DNA from: Opitutia bacterium
GTDB lineage: Bacteria > Verrucomicrobiota > Verrucomicrobiia > Opitutales > Opitutaceae
Length of the DNA stretch: 56,488 nt
Assembly (NCBI GenBank): GCA_947452315.1
Contig: CANGCX010000009.1
Span: 1-56,488, forward strand
Reading direction: 5' to 3'
A program made the translations under genes and the position numbers. A model generated the notes under the pieces. The model was not told where the DNA came from and made no database searches. It saw only the letters and a list, made by a program, of their open reading frames with translations. Positions 18,084-28,610 of the stretch are shown here, in pieces. The stretch's first letter is position 1. Every line of letters begins with the position of its first letter.

Positions 18084-18113
18084 ACCAACACTTAATATAG
18101 GTTGGCTGTTGGT
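18084..18113. promoter_or_regulatory. 7-bp inverted repeat upstream of secA
   Basis: ACCAACA (18084-18090) and TGTTGGT (18107-18113) form a perfect dyad around an AT-rich spacer containing TTAATATA, which resembles a -10 element. The site lies about 130 bases before secA and just after the UDP-xylose synthase gene. It could be an operator over a secA promoter; no matching -35 at a good distance was found. Confidence 0.3.
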
Positions 18114-18244
18114 CGTTACCTTGCGCCATCGCTGGTTTGCTGCTGCTTTCAAATATTTTAGGGTCCCCGTTTTTTTAACTCGGGTTGCCCGATTATTTCT
18201 TCATTTGCCAAGCCCATGGCCCAAGCTACGCTCTCGCCCCCTTC

Positions 18245-21241
18245 ATGCTCTCGTTTCTCTTTAAACGTTTCTCCGGCCGTCATTATCGTAAGTTTCTCGA
18301 AAAAAGCCGTCCTATCGTTGCGCGCATTAACGAGCTTGAGCTGAGCTACCAAGTTCTCACCGACGAGCAACTTCGCGCCAAGACCGACGAATTCCGCGCT
18401 CGTATCGCGGCCGCCACCGACAAACGCGCAGCGCTCGACGAGATTCTTCCCGAAGCTTTTGCTACCGTCAAAAGTGCCGCCCGCCGGCTAAGCGGACGTA
18501 AAGTCATTGTCTGTGATCATGAACTCACCTGGGACATGGTGCATTTTGACGTGCAGCTAATCGGCGGCATGGCGATCCACGAAGGCAAGATCGCCGAAAT
18601 GGCCACCGGTGAAGGCAAAACTCTCGTCTCCACGCTCCCTCTTTATCTCAACGCCCTCACCGCTCGCAACACTCAGCTCGTCACCGTCAACGACTACCTC
18701 GCCCGTCGCGATTCTGAGTGGATGGGACATCTTTATAATTTCCTCGGTGTCTCTGTGGGCTGCATCCAGCAACAAATGTCCCCCGACCTTCGTCGTGAGA
18801 TGTATGGCCGCGACATCACTTACGGTACTGCCAGTGAATTCGGTTTCGATTATCTCCGCGACAATGGCATGGCCACGCGCAAAGAAGACCAAGTCCAGCG
18901 CGACCACTGGTTCTGCATCGTGGACGAAATCGACTCCATCCTCGTCGACGAAGCCCGCACGCCACTCATCATTTCAGGCCCGGCGCCGATCGAACGTGAG
19001 CAACCCTTCACGCGTATTAAGCCGCCCATCGACCGTCTCGTTAACGACCAGACGCGGCTCTGTAATCGCTTCGTTTCCGACGCGATGGCCCTACTCGAAA
19101 AACCTGCGTCGACTCCTGAGGAACGCGACACCGCCGCTCGCAAGATGCTACAGGTGAAAATGGGCAACCCCAACAACAAGCAGCTCCTACGCCTCCTCGA
19201 GACTCCCGACTGGCGCAAGCTCCTCGATAAGGTCGAGACCGACCTCAATTCCGACCTCAACAAAGACGAACTCTACCGCCTCAAGGAAGACCTCCTCTAC
19301 GTCGTCGACGAGCGTCAGCATCAAGCCGACCTAACCGAAATCGGTCGCAAGCAACTCCGGCCCGACAACGCCGACGCGTTCGTCTTGCCCGACCTCGCCA
19401 CCGAATTTTCTGACATCGAGAAGGACACCGCCTCGACCCCCGAACAACGCGAAGCCAAGAAACTCGCTGCGCAAAATCGCTACGCCGAAATTTCCGAGGA
19501 GATCCACGCTATTTCGCAGCTTCTCCGCGCATATTCTCTCTACGAGCGCGACGTCGAATACGTTGTCCAAGAAGGCAAGGTCATGATCGTTGATGAAAAT
19601 ACCGGCCGCGTCATGCCCGGTCGCCGTTGGTCCGACGGACTCCATCAAGCCGTCGAGGCCAAGGAAGGCGTTATGATCGAGCGCGAGACGCGGACCTACG
19701 CCACAATCACGATCCAAAATTACTTCCGCATGTATGAGAAACTCGCGGGCATGACTGGTACCGCCGAGACCGAAGCCACCGAGTTTCAAGACATCTACCG
19801 CCTCGCCGTCCAAGTCATTCCGACCAATCGCCCCTGCATCCGCGTTGATCGCAACGACTCCATTTTCAAAACGCGGCGCGACAAATTTAACGCCGTCGTT
19901 AAAGAAATCGAAGCGGCTAACAAGCGCGGACAGCCCGTACTCGTCGGTACGGTCAGCGTTGAGTCTTCGGAGGTGTTATCGCGGATGTTGAAACGCGCCG
20001 GCGTGATTCACGCCGTCCTCAACGCCAAATTCCACCAGCAAGAAGCTGAGATCGTCTCCCGCGCTGGCCAGCGCAGTGCGGTCACTATCGCCACTAATAT
20101 GGCCGGCCGTGGTACCGACATTAAACTTGGTGAAGGCGTTCGCGAACTTGGTGGTCTCATGGTCATCGGCACCGAGCGCCACCAATCCCGCCGCATTGAC
20201 CGCCAGCTCCGCGGTCGCTGCTCGCGTCAGGGTGATCCTGGTCTTACGAAATTTTTCCTCTCGCTTGAAGACGAGCTCATGCGCCTTTTCCTCCAAGGAA
20301 ACCTCGCATCGCGCCTCATGGAAGGCTCGATGAAGGAAGGCGAAGAACTCGAGCATCCGTGGCTTAACCGCTCGATCGAGAGCGCGCAGAAAAAAGTTGA
20401 GCAACAGAATTTCTCCGTCCGCAAACGTCTGTTGCAATATGACGACGTACTCAACCAGCAGCGCGAAGTCATTTACGGCATTCGCAACGCCGCGATCCAT
20501 TCCGAGCGCCCGAAAGAGATCATCTTTGAACAAGTCGGTGAAGAAATCATTTCGCGCCTCGCGGTCGCGGGTTTCGGTGAAAAAGGCGGCGCTACCGTCT
20601 CCGGCATTGAAAGCCTCGTCGGTTGGCTGAACACCCATTTCCCAATCAGCGTCACCGCCGCCGAACTTACGGGTAACGATCCCGAGGAGCTCAGCGCCAA
20701 GCTCGTCGAACGCGTGAAACAAGCCTACGCGGTCAAAGAATCCGTCGAGGTGTCTGATGCGCTGGGGGCGCTTGAGCGCTATGTCGTGATTAACGCCATC
20801 GATCACCACTGGCAGGAACACCTCACCGAGATGGAAAATCTCCGCCAGTCCGTCGGCCTGCGCAGCTACGGCCAGAAAGATCCGCTCGTGGAGTACAAGA
20901 GCGAGGCCTATAAATATTTCGAGGAGCTCATGACTAATGTGCGGCTCCAGATTTGCACCGGACTTTTCCGGAGTGCGTCCAATATCGAGAGTTTTGAAAA
21001 TATGCTCTCGCTTTTGAGTCGCACCGCCCGAGCCGTCGGCCCCGCTGATGCGCCTGCGGCGCCACGCTTGGAGACGAGCACGACAGTCACTGGCGGCGGC
21101 ACCTCCGAAGGGGCCCCTGAAGCGGCTCCTGAGATTCAGTTACCCAAAGTCACGATCCGCCGCGAGACCCCGAAAGTCGGCCGCAATGATCCATGCCCCT
21201 GTGGCAGCGGTAAAAAATTCAAAGCCTGTCACGGCGCGTGA
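18245..21241 (+). CDS. secA: Preprotein translocase ATPase SecA
   Basis: The ATP-driven motor that pushes unfolded proteins through SecYEG. The ATG at 18245 is chosen (998 residues), because [17 protein letters not shown] is the family-like start; an in-frame ATG at 18185 adds 20 residues without likeness. Walker A is MATGEGKT (about 119-126) and the DEAD-like box is [14 protein letters not shown]. The preprotein cross-linking region is larger than in E. coli SecA (901 residues), with a charged insertion around residues 265-420. The helicase half carries GTVSVESSE and [16 protein letters not shown]. The C-terminus ends in the zinc-binding C984-x-C986-x8-C995-H996 motif that contacts SecB and ribosomes. 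lnt overlaps its stop codon. Confidence 0.98.
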   Translation: MLSFLFKRFSGRHYRKFLEKSRPIVARINELELSYQVLTDEQLRAKTDEFRARIAAATDKRAALDEILPEAFATVKSAARRLSGRKVIVCDHELTWDMVHFDVQLIGGMAIHEGKIAEMATGEGKTLVSTLPLYLNALTARNTQLVTVNDYLARRDSEWMGHLYNFLGVSVGCIQQQMSPDLRREMYGRDITYGTASEFGFDYLRDNGMATRKEDQVQRDHWFCIVDEIDSILVDEARTPLIISGPAPIEREQPFTRIKPPIDRLVNDQTRLCNRFVSDAMALLEKPASTPEERDTAARKMLQVKMGNPNNKQLLRLLETPDWRKLLDKVETDLNSDLNKDELYRLKEDLLYVVDERQHQADLTEIGRKQLRPDNADAFVLPDLATEFSDIEKDTASTPEQREAKKLAAQNRYAEISEEIHAISQLLRAYSLYERDVEYVVQEGKVMIVDENTGRVMPGRRWSDGLHQAVEAKEGVMIERETRTYATITIQNYFRMYEKLAGMTGTAETEATEFQDIYRLAVQVIPTNRPCIRVDRNDSIFKTRRDKFNAVVKEIEAANKRGQPVLVGTVSVESSEVLSRMLKRAGVIHAVLNAKFHQQEAEIVSRAGQRSAVTIATNMAGRGTDIKLGEGVRELGGLMVIGTERHQSRRIDRQLRGRCSRQGDPGLTKFFLSLEDELMRLFLQGNLASRLMEGSMKEGEELEHPWLNRSIESAQKKVEQQNFSVRKRLLQYDDVLNQQREVIYGIRNAAIHSERPKEIIFEQVGEEIISRLAVAGFGEKGGATVSGIESLVGWLNTHFPISVTAAELTGNDPEELSAKLVERVKQAYAVKESVEVSDALGALERYVVINAIDHHWQEHLTEMENLRQSVGLRSYGQKDPLVEYKSEAYKYFEELMTNVRLQICTGLFRSASNIESFENMLSLLSRTARAVGPADAPAAPRLETSTTVTGGGTSEGAPEAAPEIQLPKVTIRRETPKVGRNDPCPCGSGKKFKACHGA

Positions 21242-22887
21242 GTCCGGCTGAGTCAACGATCGGGCTCGATCCCTACGCGCCCCAACCCTCGTTCTGGCGC
21301 GATCAGGCGGATTACGTGACGGCTGCGGTTGTCTTTGTGTTCACCGTGGCGCTCACGGTGTTGGCATTTCCGCCTTACACGACTCCAGAGCTCGCCTATG
21401 CTTGCCTCGTGCCCGGTTTATTTTGGGCCTATCGCCGTCCGCGATTTAAACTCTATGTCGGCACGATGTTGGCCGCGCAGGCGCTCGCATGGACAATTTT
21501 ACTGGGTTGGTTGCACCACGTGACCTGGGTGGGGCTTTTTTTGCTCGGCCCTTTTATCGGTTTATGGGTGGGTACTTGGTTCCTCGCGGCTTGGTGGGCG
21601 TTGCCGCGCATGGTGGGGTGTACGACGCCCGTGCGTTTGATGGTGCTGCTCGGGCTCGCGGGTTTGTGGTGCATCAATGAGTGGCTGCGCACGTTTGTAC
21701 TCGGTGGTTTTCCTTGGCTGCCGCTTGCGGCGAGCCAATGGGAACGCGTGAGTGTCCTGCAGCTCGCGGCTTACACAGGCCAGGGTGGGGTGGCCTTTGT
21801 GCTCGTCGCCATGAATTTGGGTTTCGCAGCATATGCGCACCGGTTATTTTGCGAGGGCGTCACAGGACTTAACAAGCGCAGCCAAGAATTTTTTCTCGCG
21901 GTTTTTTTACTCTTCGTGGCTTTAAGTGTGCATGTGCAGGATACGTTTAATCGCGCCCCGTATTACACCACATTGGGGCGGGTGGCTTTCGTGCAACCTT
22001 ACGTGCCACAAGAGGTTAAATGGGATCCGATGAAGGCGCCGGGTATCATCGCGACGTTAGAAAAAACCACCCTCGCAGCGGCGACGACCAAGCCCGATCT
22101 TATAATCTGGCCCGAGGCCGTGACGCCCTGGGCCGTGCGGGGCGATTCCAACGTGCGCGACTTCACGGAGTCTTTGGTGAAGCGCGCGGGTACATCTTTA
22201 CTGCTGGGCTCTATCGCGATCGAGGATCTAGGCCGGCCCGAGGAGCGTTGGCTCAATGGTGCGTTTTTGGTGACACCAGACGCCGGTCTGCAGCCTACCT
22301 ACTACGCCAAACGCAAACTTGTCCCCTTCGGCGAATTTGTGCCGTTTCGGCCGATCTTAGGTTGGCTTAAGAAATTCGTGCCGATCGGCGAGGATTTCGC
22401 GCGCGGCAAGGAGCCGTCCTCCCTGTTGGTGTCCATGCGCGGAGAGCAGATCGCTTTTGGCGCGTTGATTTGTTATGAAGATATTTTTCCAGCGTTGGCT
22501 CGCTCGAGTGTTTTGTCGGGTGCCGATGTGCTCACGGTTGTGACCAACAACGGGTGGTTCGGCGAAGGTGGTGCGACGTATCAACACGCCGCTCATTCTG
22601 TTTTGCGCGCTGTGGAAAATCGCCGCCCCGTACTGCGCTGTGGCAATGGCGGCTGGAGTGGATGGATCGACGAATTTGGCAATGCGCGCTTCACAATGCG
22701 GGAGGAAAATGGAAATATTTATTTCCGCGGGGCCCAGGTTGCTACCGTCGCACGTGACTCCCGCTGGATCGGGCGCACGAGTTTTTATACCAGGCACGGT
22801 GATTGGTTTGTGCTGTTGAGTCTGGCGCTAGCGGCGGCGGCTTATTTTTTGCTTTCGAGTCACGCTTCGGTGCGATCAAGGCCTTGA
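21238..22887 (+). CDS. lnt: Apolipoprotein N-acyltransferase
   Basis: Adds the third acyl chain to the N-terminal cysteine of lipoproteins in the inner membrane, the last maturation step in Gram-negative bacteria. It is 549 residues long. The N-terminal half has several hydrophobic spans (from about residue 26 to 230), and the nitrilase domain follows. The triad is visible: E293 ([10 protein letters not shown]), K358 ([15 protein letters not shown]) and C412 ([11 protein letters not shown]); [15 protein letters not shown] is also typical. The start is GTG at 21238, overlapping the secA stop as GTGA, so the two are translationally coupled. A last membrane span closes the protein near 520-540. 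Confidence 0.96.
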   Translation: MSPAESTIGLDPYAPQPSFWRDQADYVTAAVVFVFTVALTVLAFPPYTTPELAYACLVPGLFWAYRRPRFKLYVGTMLAAQALAWTILLGWLHHVTWVGLFLLGPFIGLWVGTWFLAAWWALPRMVGCTTPVRLMVLLGLAGLWCINEWLRTFVLGGFPWLPLAASQWERVSVLQLAAYTGQGGVAFVLVAMNLGFAAYAHRLFCEGVTGLNKRSQEFFLAVFLLFVALSVHVQDTFNRAPYYTTLGRVAFVQPYVPQEVKWDPMKAPGIIATLEKTTLAAATTKPDLIIWPEAVTPWAVRGDSNVRDFTESLVKRAGTSLLLGSIAIEDLGRPEERWLNGAFLVTPDAGLQPTYYAKRKLVPFGEFVPFRPILGWLKKFVPIGEDFARGKEPSSLLVSMRGEQIAFGALICYEDIFPALARSSVLSGADVLTVVTNNGWFGEGGATYQHAAHSVLRAVENRRPVLRCGNGGWSGWIDEFGNARFTMREENGNIYFRGAQVATVARDSRWIGRTSFYTRHGDWFVLLSLALAAAAYFLLSSHASVRSRP

Positions 22888-22997
22888 TTTTACGGACTGT
22901 CCGTTGGACCGCGCTTTGCGTCGGCGGTTAGGATTTCTGCCTCTGTATATGCCTCCGTTATTTAACCCAGCGGATGGCCTAGCCCCTGTAAAACCCT

Positions 22998-25900
22998 ATG
23001 CAACGTCCCTCCGTCTCCGCTTCCCGTCGTATTGTGACTACGCTTCCCGCCTTCGCGTGTGTGCTCGCCGGTCTTGTTGCCACCGCATACGCCCAGTCCA
23101 CCGCTGAAACTCCCGAGATCGCCGCGCGCAATGCCGCCGCTAAAGCCGCTGCCGCCAAAACTCCCGATCTTTCCAAAGACGGCGCGGTTGTGCTCACCCC
23201 CTTTCAGGTTAACTCGACGAAGGATTCAGGTTACTTCGCGGAAAACACCCTCGCTGGTTCCCGTCTTAACACTAACTTGGCCGATCTCGCCGCTTCGATC
23301 ACGGTCGTAACCAAACAGCAGATGGACGACACTGCCGCTTTGGACATCAACGACGTGTTCAAATACGAAGCCAGCACGGAAGGCTCTAGCTCCTACACTC
23401 CTTCGATCACGGATCGTGGCACAGCCAAGGACTCCATTGCCGGTTACAGCTTCGGCAATAACGGCGACTCCTCCACTAACGCCCAAGCCAATCGTGTCCG
23501 TGGTTTGGCGGCTCCCGATGCGGCTATTAACAATTTCCCGACAAATAACCGCATTCCCTTTGATTCTTACAACACCCAGTCGGTTGAAATCACCCGCGGG
23601 CCGAACTCCCTTCTTTTCGGCCTTGGTACACCTGCTGGTATCGTAAATCAGACCTCAGCCCAGGCAGCCCTGAATCGTAATACCAATCAGGTTGTGATGC
23701 GCACCGATCAATACGGCTCCTTCCGTACCTCGCTCACGATGAACCGCTCGTTGCTCAAGGACAAACTCGCCGTCTACGGCGCGTTTCTCTACAACGATCA
23801 ACAATTTCAGCGTAAACCCTCACGTGATCTAACTCGTCGTGAATACGGCGCGCTCACCTACAAGCCTTTCAGTAAGACCGTCATCCGTGGCTTTGCAGAA
23901 AACTATCAAAACAACGCCAATCGTCCCAACTCACTTACCCCACGTGATTTTGTCACCCCGTGGTTTGCGGCTGGCCGCCCTGTTTACGATCCGACCACCC
24001 GCATGATCACGGTGCTCGATTCGAACCGCGTCGTAGGCCCATACGTCTCCAATATCAACTCCCCTGGCTACAATGCCGCCGTTAACACTGTCCTCGGGGC
24101 CGGCGCTCCCAGCACCATCACCTCGCCGCAATTCGTCCCTGGCATTCAGTTTGACGATACTTCTCGTCCTCTGCGCCTGATCGACGGCGGCCAATCGATT
24201 GCCTACTTCCAGCGTAACCCGGTCCTCTACGCGCCGGCTCAGACCAACCCCGCGACCGCGACCCCCACGCCTGCTTCCTTGGGCTGGGTCACCGGCGACT
24301 CCCGCTACTTGATGCTCGATCGTCAGTGGTCTTCCTCGGTCAATTTACCGATCCCCACGGCGCTGATAAACGGCAAAACCTACACCTACGGTAGCTACCA
24401 AATCCCCGGCGTCACCAATAAGGCGATCTACGACTGGACAAAATATAATCATCTGCAGACCAACTTCGCCAAGGTCCGAGCCTCCAATTATAATTTGGAA
24501 CTCGAACAACAAATCCTCCCCGACCTGTTCTTCAGTGCGGGTTGGCTCCGTCAGGACGTTGAGAGCGTGGAAAATTACACGATGAATCAGCTCACGGGCG
24601 CCACCATCCAGGTCGACACGAATCAAAAACTCGTCGACGGCACCCCGAACCGATATTTCGGGCTCCCGTTCGTCTCTGAAGGTGTGGGCGGCGGTATCGA
24701 TACGTTCTATACACCTCAGACTGATGATAACTACCGCGCCATGCTCGCATACGACTTGGACATGACCAAGCGCAACGGTCTGCTCAAGTGGCTCGGCCAC
24801 CATCGTCTCCTTGGCCTCTGGTCGCAGCAAAACGTCGACCGCGCGGTCGAACGTTGGCGCAATGGCTTTGTTGGCGGTGATGCTGATGGCACTCTGCGTT
24901 ACGTGCCCAACCTCACTATCCCCGGTCGCGACTTAGCGACTGCCACCTCTCTAATGCGCAAATATTATATGGCTAGCCCCGGCGGCGCCCAAGGTGTTTC
25001 CACGCACTCGGCTGGTTTCTACGGTAACCAAGGCTGGAACTCTCCCGCGACTTCACAAATCCAAGTCTACAATTATAACACTGGCCAATTCCAGAACGAC
25101 ACGGTCGTTGAACAATCCACCTTCTCCAGCGCCGGCAGTTTCCGCACCCGTCGCGAGGTTAAGAGCTGGACGCTCGCCGCCCAAAGCTACCTCTGGGAGG
25201 ACCGCCTCATTGCCACCTTCGGTTTCCGCCACGACGATTACCGCGCCCGCATTACCTCGCCTGGTGCTCTAACCGACGTCAAAGGCAAGGTTACTGAAGC
25301 CGCCCTCACCAACGCTCAACTCTTCAACAACGGTGTCTCCGGTATCATCAACCACGATCTCGTCATGAGTCGCTGGGGCCGTTGGGACGAACTCCAAGGC
25401 GACACCAAAACCGTCGGCGCCGCCTTCCGTCCGCTTAAAAACCAGGGTTTCATCCGCCGTATGGTGGGCGAAGACACACTCGCTTCCGAGTTTCTCCAAA
25501 GTCTGACGTTCTACTATAATAAATCCGACAATTTTAACCCGCCCGCCACTTACCAGACAGATTACTTCTTTAAACCCCTTCCTAAGCCCACCGGCTCCGG
25601 TAATGACAGTGGCATCGGCTTTAACCTCTTCCGCAATAAGCTCGTTGTCCGCCTAAACTGGTACGAGAATCAAAGCCAAAACGAGCGTACTGGCGCCGCT
25701 GGTACGCTACTGACCCGACTGGCTTATTCCGATACCACCACCGGCCTCGCCTGGGCCAGCGCGGTGCAACGCATCCGCAACGGCGTTGCTGCCGGCCGCT
25801 CGCTCAATGACATCATTGCGGTCTCCAACTGGAACTCAGACACCGTCAACCCTGTTAACGATCCGGCCAATCAACAAAAAATCTACGACCTGATCAAACT

Positions 25901-26702
25901 TCCGCTCAATTATTACAGCGGTCTTAGCTCCGGCGCCACGCAGGAAAGCAAAGCCAAGGGCCTAGAGCTTCAGCTCACCTACAATCCGCTCCCGAACTGG
26001 ACCATGAAGGTTACCGGCAGTAAGCAACAGAGCACCTACACCAATATTGCGCCCCAATACGACGCTTGGCTCGCCGAGCGTCTTCCTAAGTGGACGACTA
26101 ATTCCGCCTCTGATATTCCTGACTTTGTCGACCCCACCACCAGTCGTCGCTGGTCGCTCAAAAACTTCTGGACCGGCTACGGTTATTCTAGCGTTGCGCA
26201 GATTGAAAATACCGACGGCAACACCAGTGCTCAAGCGTACTTCAATAATGTTGTGGCTTCGCAGGTTGCCCTCGCCAAAGCCCTTGAAGGTGCTCGCTCA
26301 CCCCTTGAGCGCCAATACCACGCATCATTCCTGACCAATTACAATTTCACGGGCGGTAAGCTCAAAGGCTTCGCCGTTGGCGGTAGCGAACGCTGGGAAT
26401 CCCGCGCTGCGATCGGTTTCTTCGGTAAAGTCGGTGACCCCATCAACTCCCCCACCGTCATCAATCTTAACGACGTGAATCGGCCTGTTTACGACTCCGG
26501 TAATTACTTCACCGATTTGTGGGTTTCTTACTCCCGTAAAGTTTTCAATAACAAGATTGGCTGGAAACTGCAGCTCAATGTGAACAATGCCACCGAGAAT
26601 GGCCGCCTTATGCCGACCCAGGTCAATTTCGACGGTACGCCTTGGGCCTTCCGTATTATCGACTCACGCCAATTCATCCTCACCTCGACGTTCAACTTCT
26701 AA
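22998..26702 (+). CDS. Large TonB-dependent outer-membrane receptor
   Basis: A 1234-residue outer-membrane transporter of the TonB-dependent type. A signal peptide (about 1-33, cut near AYAQS) is followed by an Ala-rich linker and the segment VVLTPFQVNSTKDSGY, which in Opitutaceae receptors precedes the plug domain. The plug includes NTNLADLAASITVVTKQQMDD, VRGLAAPD and EITRGPNSLLFG. A long barrel follows, with many aromatic/alternating strands, ending in FILTSTFNF, the C-terminal aromatic residue of outer-membrane barrels. The size is well above that of siderophore receptors (about 700-800). The substrate is unknown; sugars or peptides are plausible from the lineage. It is flanked by a 110-base leader and a strong terminator, so it is likely transcribed alone. 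Confidence 0.92.
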   Translation: MQRPSVSASRRIVTTLPAFACVLAGLVATAYAQSTAETPEIAARNAAAKAAAAKTPDLSKDGAVVLTPFQVNSTKDSGYFAENTLAGSRLNTNLADLAASITVVTKQQMDDTAALDINDVFKYEASTEGSSSYTPSITDRGTAKDSIAGYSFGNNGDSSTNAQANRVRGLAAPDAAINNFPTNNRIPFDSYNTQSVEITRGPNSLLFGLGTPAGIVNQTSAQAALNRNTNQVVMRTDQYGSFRTSLTMNRSLLKDKLAVYGAFLYNDQQFQRKPSRDLTRREYGALTYKPFSKTVIRGFAENYQNNANRPNSLTPRDFVTPWFAAGRPVYDPTTRMITVLDSNRVVGPYVSNINSPGYNAAVNTVLGAGAPSTITSPQFVPGIQFDDTSRPLRLIDGGQSIAYFQRNPVLYAPAQTNPATATPTPASLGWVTGDSRYLMLDRQWSSSVNLPIPTALINGKTYTYGSYQIPGVTNKAIYDWTKYNHLQTNFAKVRASNYNLELEQQILPDLFFSAGWLRQDVESVENYTMNQLTGATIQVDTNQKLVDGTPNRYFGLPFVSEGVGGGIDTFYTPQTDDNYRAMLAYDLDMTKRNGLLKWLGHHRLLGLWSQQNVDRAVERWRNGFVGGDADGTLRYVPNLTIPGRDLATATSLMRKYYMASPGGAQGVSTHSAGFYGNQGWNSPATSQIQVYNYNTGQFQNDTVVEQSTFSSAGSFRTRREVKSWTLAAQSYLWEDRLIATFGFRHDDYRARITSPGALTDVKGKVTEAALTNAQLFNNGVSGIINHDLVMSRWGRWDELQGDTKTVGAAFRPLKNQGFIRRMVGEDTLASEFLQSLTFYYNKSDNFNPPATYQTDYFFKPLPKPTGSGNDSGIGFNLFRNKLVVRLNWYENQSQNERTGAAGTLLTRLAYSDTTTGLAWASAVQRIRNGVAAGRSLNDIIAVSNWNSDTVNPVNDPANQQKIYDLIKLPLNYYSGLSSGATQESKAKGLELQLTYNPLPNWTMKVTGSKQQSTYTNIAPQYDAWLAERLPKWTTNSASDIPDFVDPTTSRRWSLKNFWTGYGYSSVAQIENTDGNTSAQAYFNNVVASQVALAKALEGARSPLERQYHASFLTNYNFTGGKLKGFAVGGSERWESRAAIGFFGKVGDPINSPTVINLNDVNRPVYDSGNYFTDLWVSYSRKVFNNKIGWKLQLNVNNATENGRLMPTQVNFDGTPWAFRIIDSRQFILTSTFNF

Positions 26703-26728
26703 TCGCGGCTTGATCCGCGTGGTTCTTC

Positions 26729-26759
26729 AGCTCCCTCGTAATTGAGGGAGCTTTTTTTT
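26729..26759 (+). terminator. Rho-independent terminator after the TonB-dependent receptor
   Basis: AGCTCCCTC (26729-26737) and GAGGGAGCT (26744-26752) form a perfect 9-bp stem with a 6-base loop, followed by seven more T residues. It lies 27 bases after the stop codon. Confidence 0.94.
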
Positions 26760-26804
26760 GATCTGTCGGGCTGCATCTAAATCCGGCATTACGATTACTG
26801 CCCC

Positions 26805-28535
26805 ATGGCTCTGCTCTCACCCCGCTCCTCTTTATTTGCCGCATGGTTCACGCGCTTCGTTCCGCTCGTACTCGTATTGGCTATCGCGATCGTCTACGCC
26901 CGAAGTCTCCACGCACCGTTTCTCTTCGACGATGCCGACGCGGTGCAACGCAACCCCACAATTCGCCGGCTCGATTCTTGGGCTATATTAAATCCACCTG
27001 CTGACGGCAGTACTACTACGGGTCGTCCTGTAGTGAATCTATCTTTCGCGCTTAACTACGCTATCAGTGGTGAAGCGGTTTGGAGTTATCACGCGCTCAA
27101 CCTCGCGCTCCACACGTTCGCCGCGCTCGCGCTCCTCGGTCTTTTACGTCGCACGCTCATAACCTTGGATCCTTCAGCTGCGACATATCCGACCGCGCTG
27201 GCCGGGTTGGTCGCACTTCTCTGGGCGTTGCACCCGTTGCAAACAGAAACGGTCATCTGCATCGCACAGCGCACCGAGTCCCTGTGCAGCTTGTTTTATC
27301 TGCTCACGCTCTACGCGTTCTCTCGGGCCTGCGTTGAGCCCAATCACCACTCGCGACGCTGGCTCGTCATTTGCGTTGCCGCCTGCCTCCTCGGCATGGC
27401 GACCAAAGAAGTAATGGTGAGCGCGCCGCTCATTGTGCTGCTTTACGATCGTACGTTTATCGCGCGCAGCTTTGTGGCTGCGTGGCGCCGGCGTCAGGGT
27501 TTTTACGTCGCGCTCACGGCCACTTGGATACTGCTCGTTTATCTTGTTCTGCAAAATAGTGGCTCGCGCGGTACCGCCGCCGGTTTCGGGTTGGGGGTCA
27601 CGCCGTGGACTTATCTACTAAAACAAGTCGAAGCTCTCGTGCTTTATTTGCGCCTCTCGATTTGGCCGCATCCACTTGTGCTCGATTACGGTACGGCGTT
27701 GCCGAGCTCTCCTGTTGAAGTGGTTTGGCAGGGCTTAGTTGTGCTCGCACTCCTCGGAGGTACGATCTGGGCGCTTGCGCGAAGGCCGGTGCTCGGTTTT
27801 GCGGGCGCCTGGTTTTTTCTCATCCTCGCGCCGAGTTCGAGCTTCATCCCCCTGATCACGCAAACCGTCGCCGAGCACCGGATGTACCTTCCTCTTGCGG
27901 CGGTTATCGCTGGGTTAGGGCTCGGGGTGGTCCGCCGTTTTGGCCCGCAGGCGCTCTGGTTTTTGGCTGCAATAATTTCGCTCTTCGCTGGCGCGACGAT
28001 TGCGCGCGTGTCCGATTATCGCGATGCTATTACGATGTGGAGTGCCACCACACAGCACGTTCCAGCACAGGCGCGCGTGTGGACTCATCTCGGTGCTGCC
28101 TACCTCGCAGCCAATCGTCCCCTTGAAGCCCTCGCGTCGTTGGATCGGGCGCTCGCTTTAAATCCCGTCGACCACGCCGCCCGTCGCAACCGCGCTCTCG
28201 CGTTGCTTGCACTGGGGCGCGCCGACGAAGCTGCTGTTATTTTCGAGACGTTGCCTGCTCGTGAACCCGGCGAGGCCGTCGAGTACTTCGCGCTCGGTAA
28301 CGCATTTGCCCGCGACGGCAAATTCCCCGAGGCCGTCGCCGCTTACACGCGCACTGTTACGCTGGACCCTGCGCACGTGGCTGCTCGCGCCAATCTCGGC
28401 AATGCGCTTCTCGTCTCTGGTCGCGCCCGCGAAGCCATTGTGGCCTACGAAGCGGCCTTACGGCTCAATCCAGCAGATCGTGGATTGCTTGAGAATCTCG
28501 CCATCGCCCGCGAAATGGCCGCCGCTCGCCGCTAA
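26805..28535 (+). CDS. TMTC-like membrane glycosyltransferase-family protein with TPR repeats
   Basis: A 576-residue protein. The first about 410 residues hold many membrane spans (for example PLVLVLAIAIVYARSL, AGLVALLWALHPL, GLVVLALLGGTIWAL, ALWFLAAIISLFAGATI). The first loop after span one carries FLFDDADAVQRNPTIR, with the paired aspartates expected in GT-C glycosyltransferases, and HPLQTETVICIAQRTESLCS follows. The last about 150 residues are roughly four TPR units (such as HLGAAYLAANRPLEALASLDRALALNP and NLGNALLVSGRAREAIVAYEAALRLNP). This layout is that of the TMTC family, known as O-mannosyltransferases in animals; bacterial members are uncharacterised. Whether this one glycosylates proteins is inference. 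It has its own leader after the receptor terminator. Confidence 0.8.
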   Translation: MALLSPRSSLFAAWFTRFVPLVLVLAIAIVYARSLHAPFLFDDADAVQRNPTIRRLDSWAILNPPADGSTTTGRPVVNLSFALNYAISGEAVWSYHALNLALHTFAALALLGLLRRTLITLDPSAATYPTALAGLVALLWALHPLQTETVICIAQRTESLCSLFYLLTLYAFSRACVEPNHHSRRWLVICVAACLLGMATKEVMVSAPLIVLLYDRTFIARSFVAAWRRRQGFYVALTATWILLVYLVLQNSGSRGTAAGFGLGVTPWTYLLKQVEALVLYLRLSIWPHPLVLDYGTALPSSPVEVVWQGLVVLALLGGTIWALARRPVLGFAGAWFFLILAPSSSFIPLITQTVAEHRMYLPLAAVIAGLGLGVVRRFGPQALWFLAAIISLFAGATIARVSDYRDAITMWSATTQHVPAQARVWTHLGAAYLAANRPLEALASLDRALALNPVDHAARRNRALALLALGRADEAAVIFETLPAREPGEAVEYFALGNAFARDGKFPEAVAAYTRTVTLDPAHVAARANLGNALLVSGRAREAIVAYEAALRLNPADRGLLENLAIAREMAAARR

Positions 28536-28610
28536 AGGTTTTTTTAAGATCGAAAATTTTCACCGGCTTTTCGCCTGACAACAACGCGCCAGGCTCTGAG
28601 ATTTTACCTG

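Noticed and set aside
19976-20821. 281-codon open frame on the - strand opposite secA
   Set aside because: It lies fully inside the strongly conserved secA gene, has no family-like motif, and arises from the codon bias of GC-rich genes.
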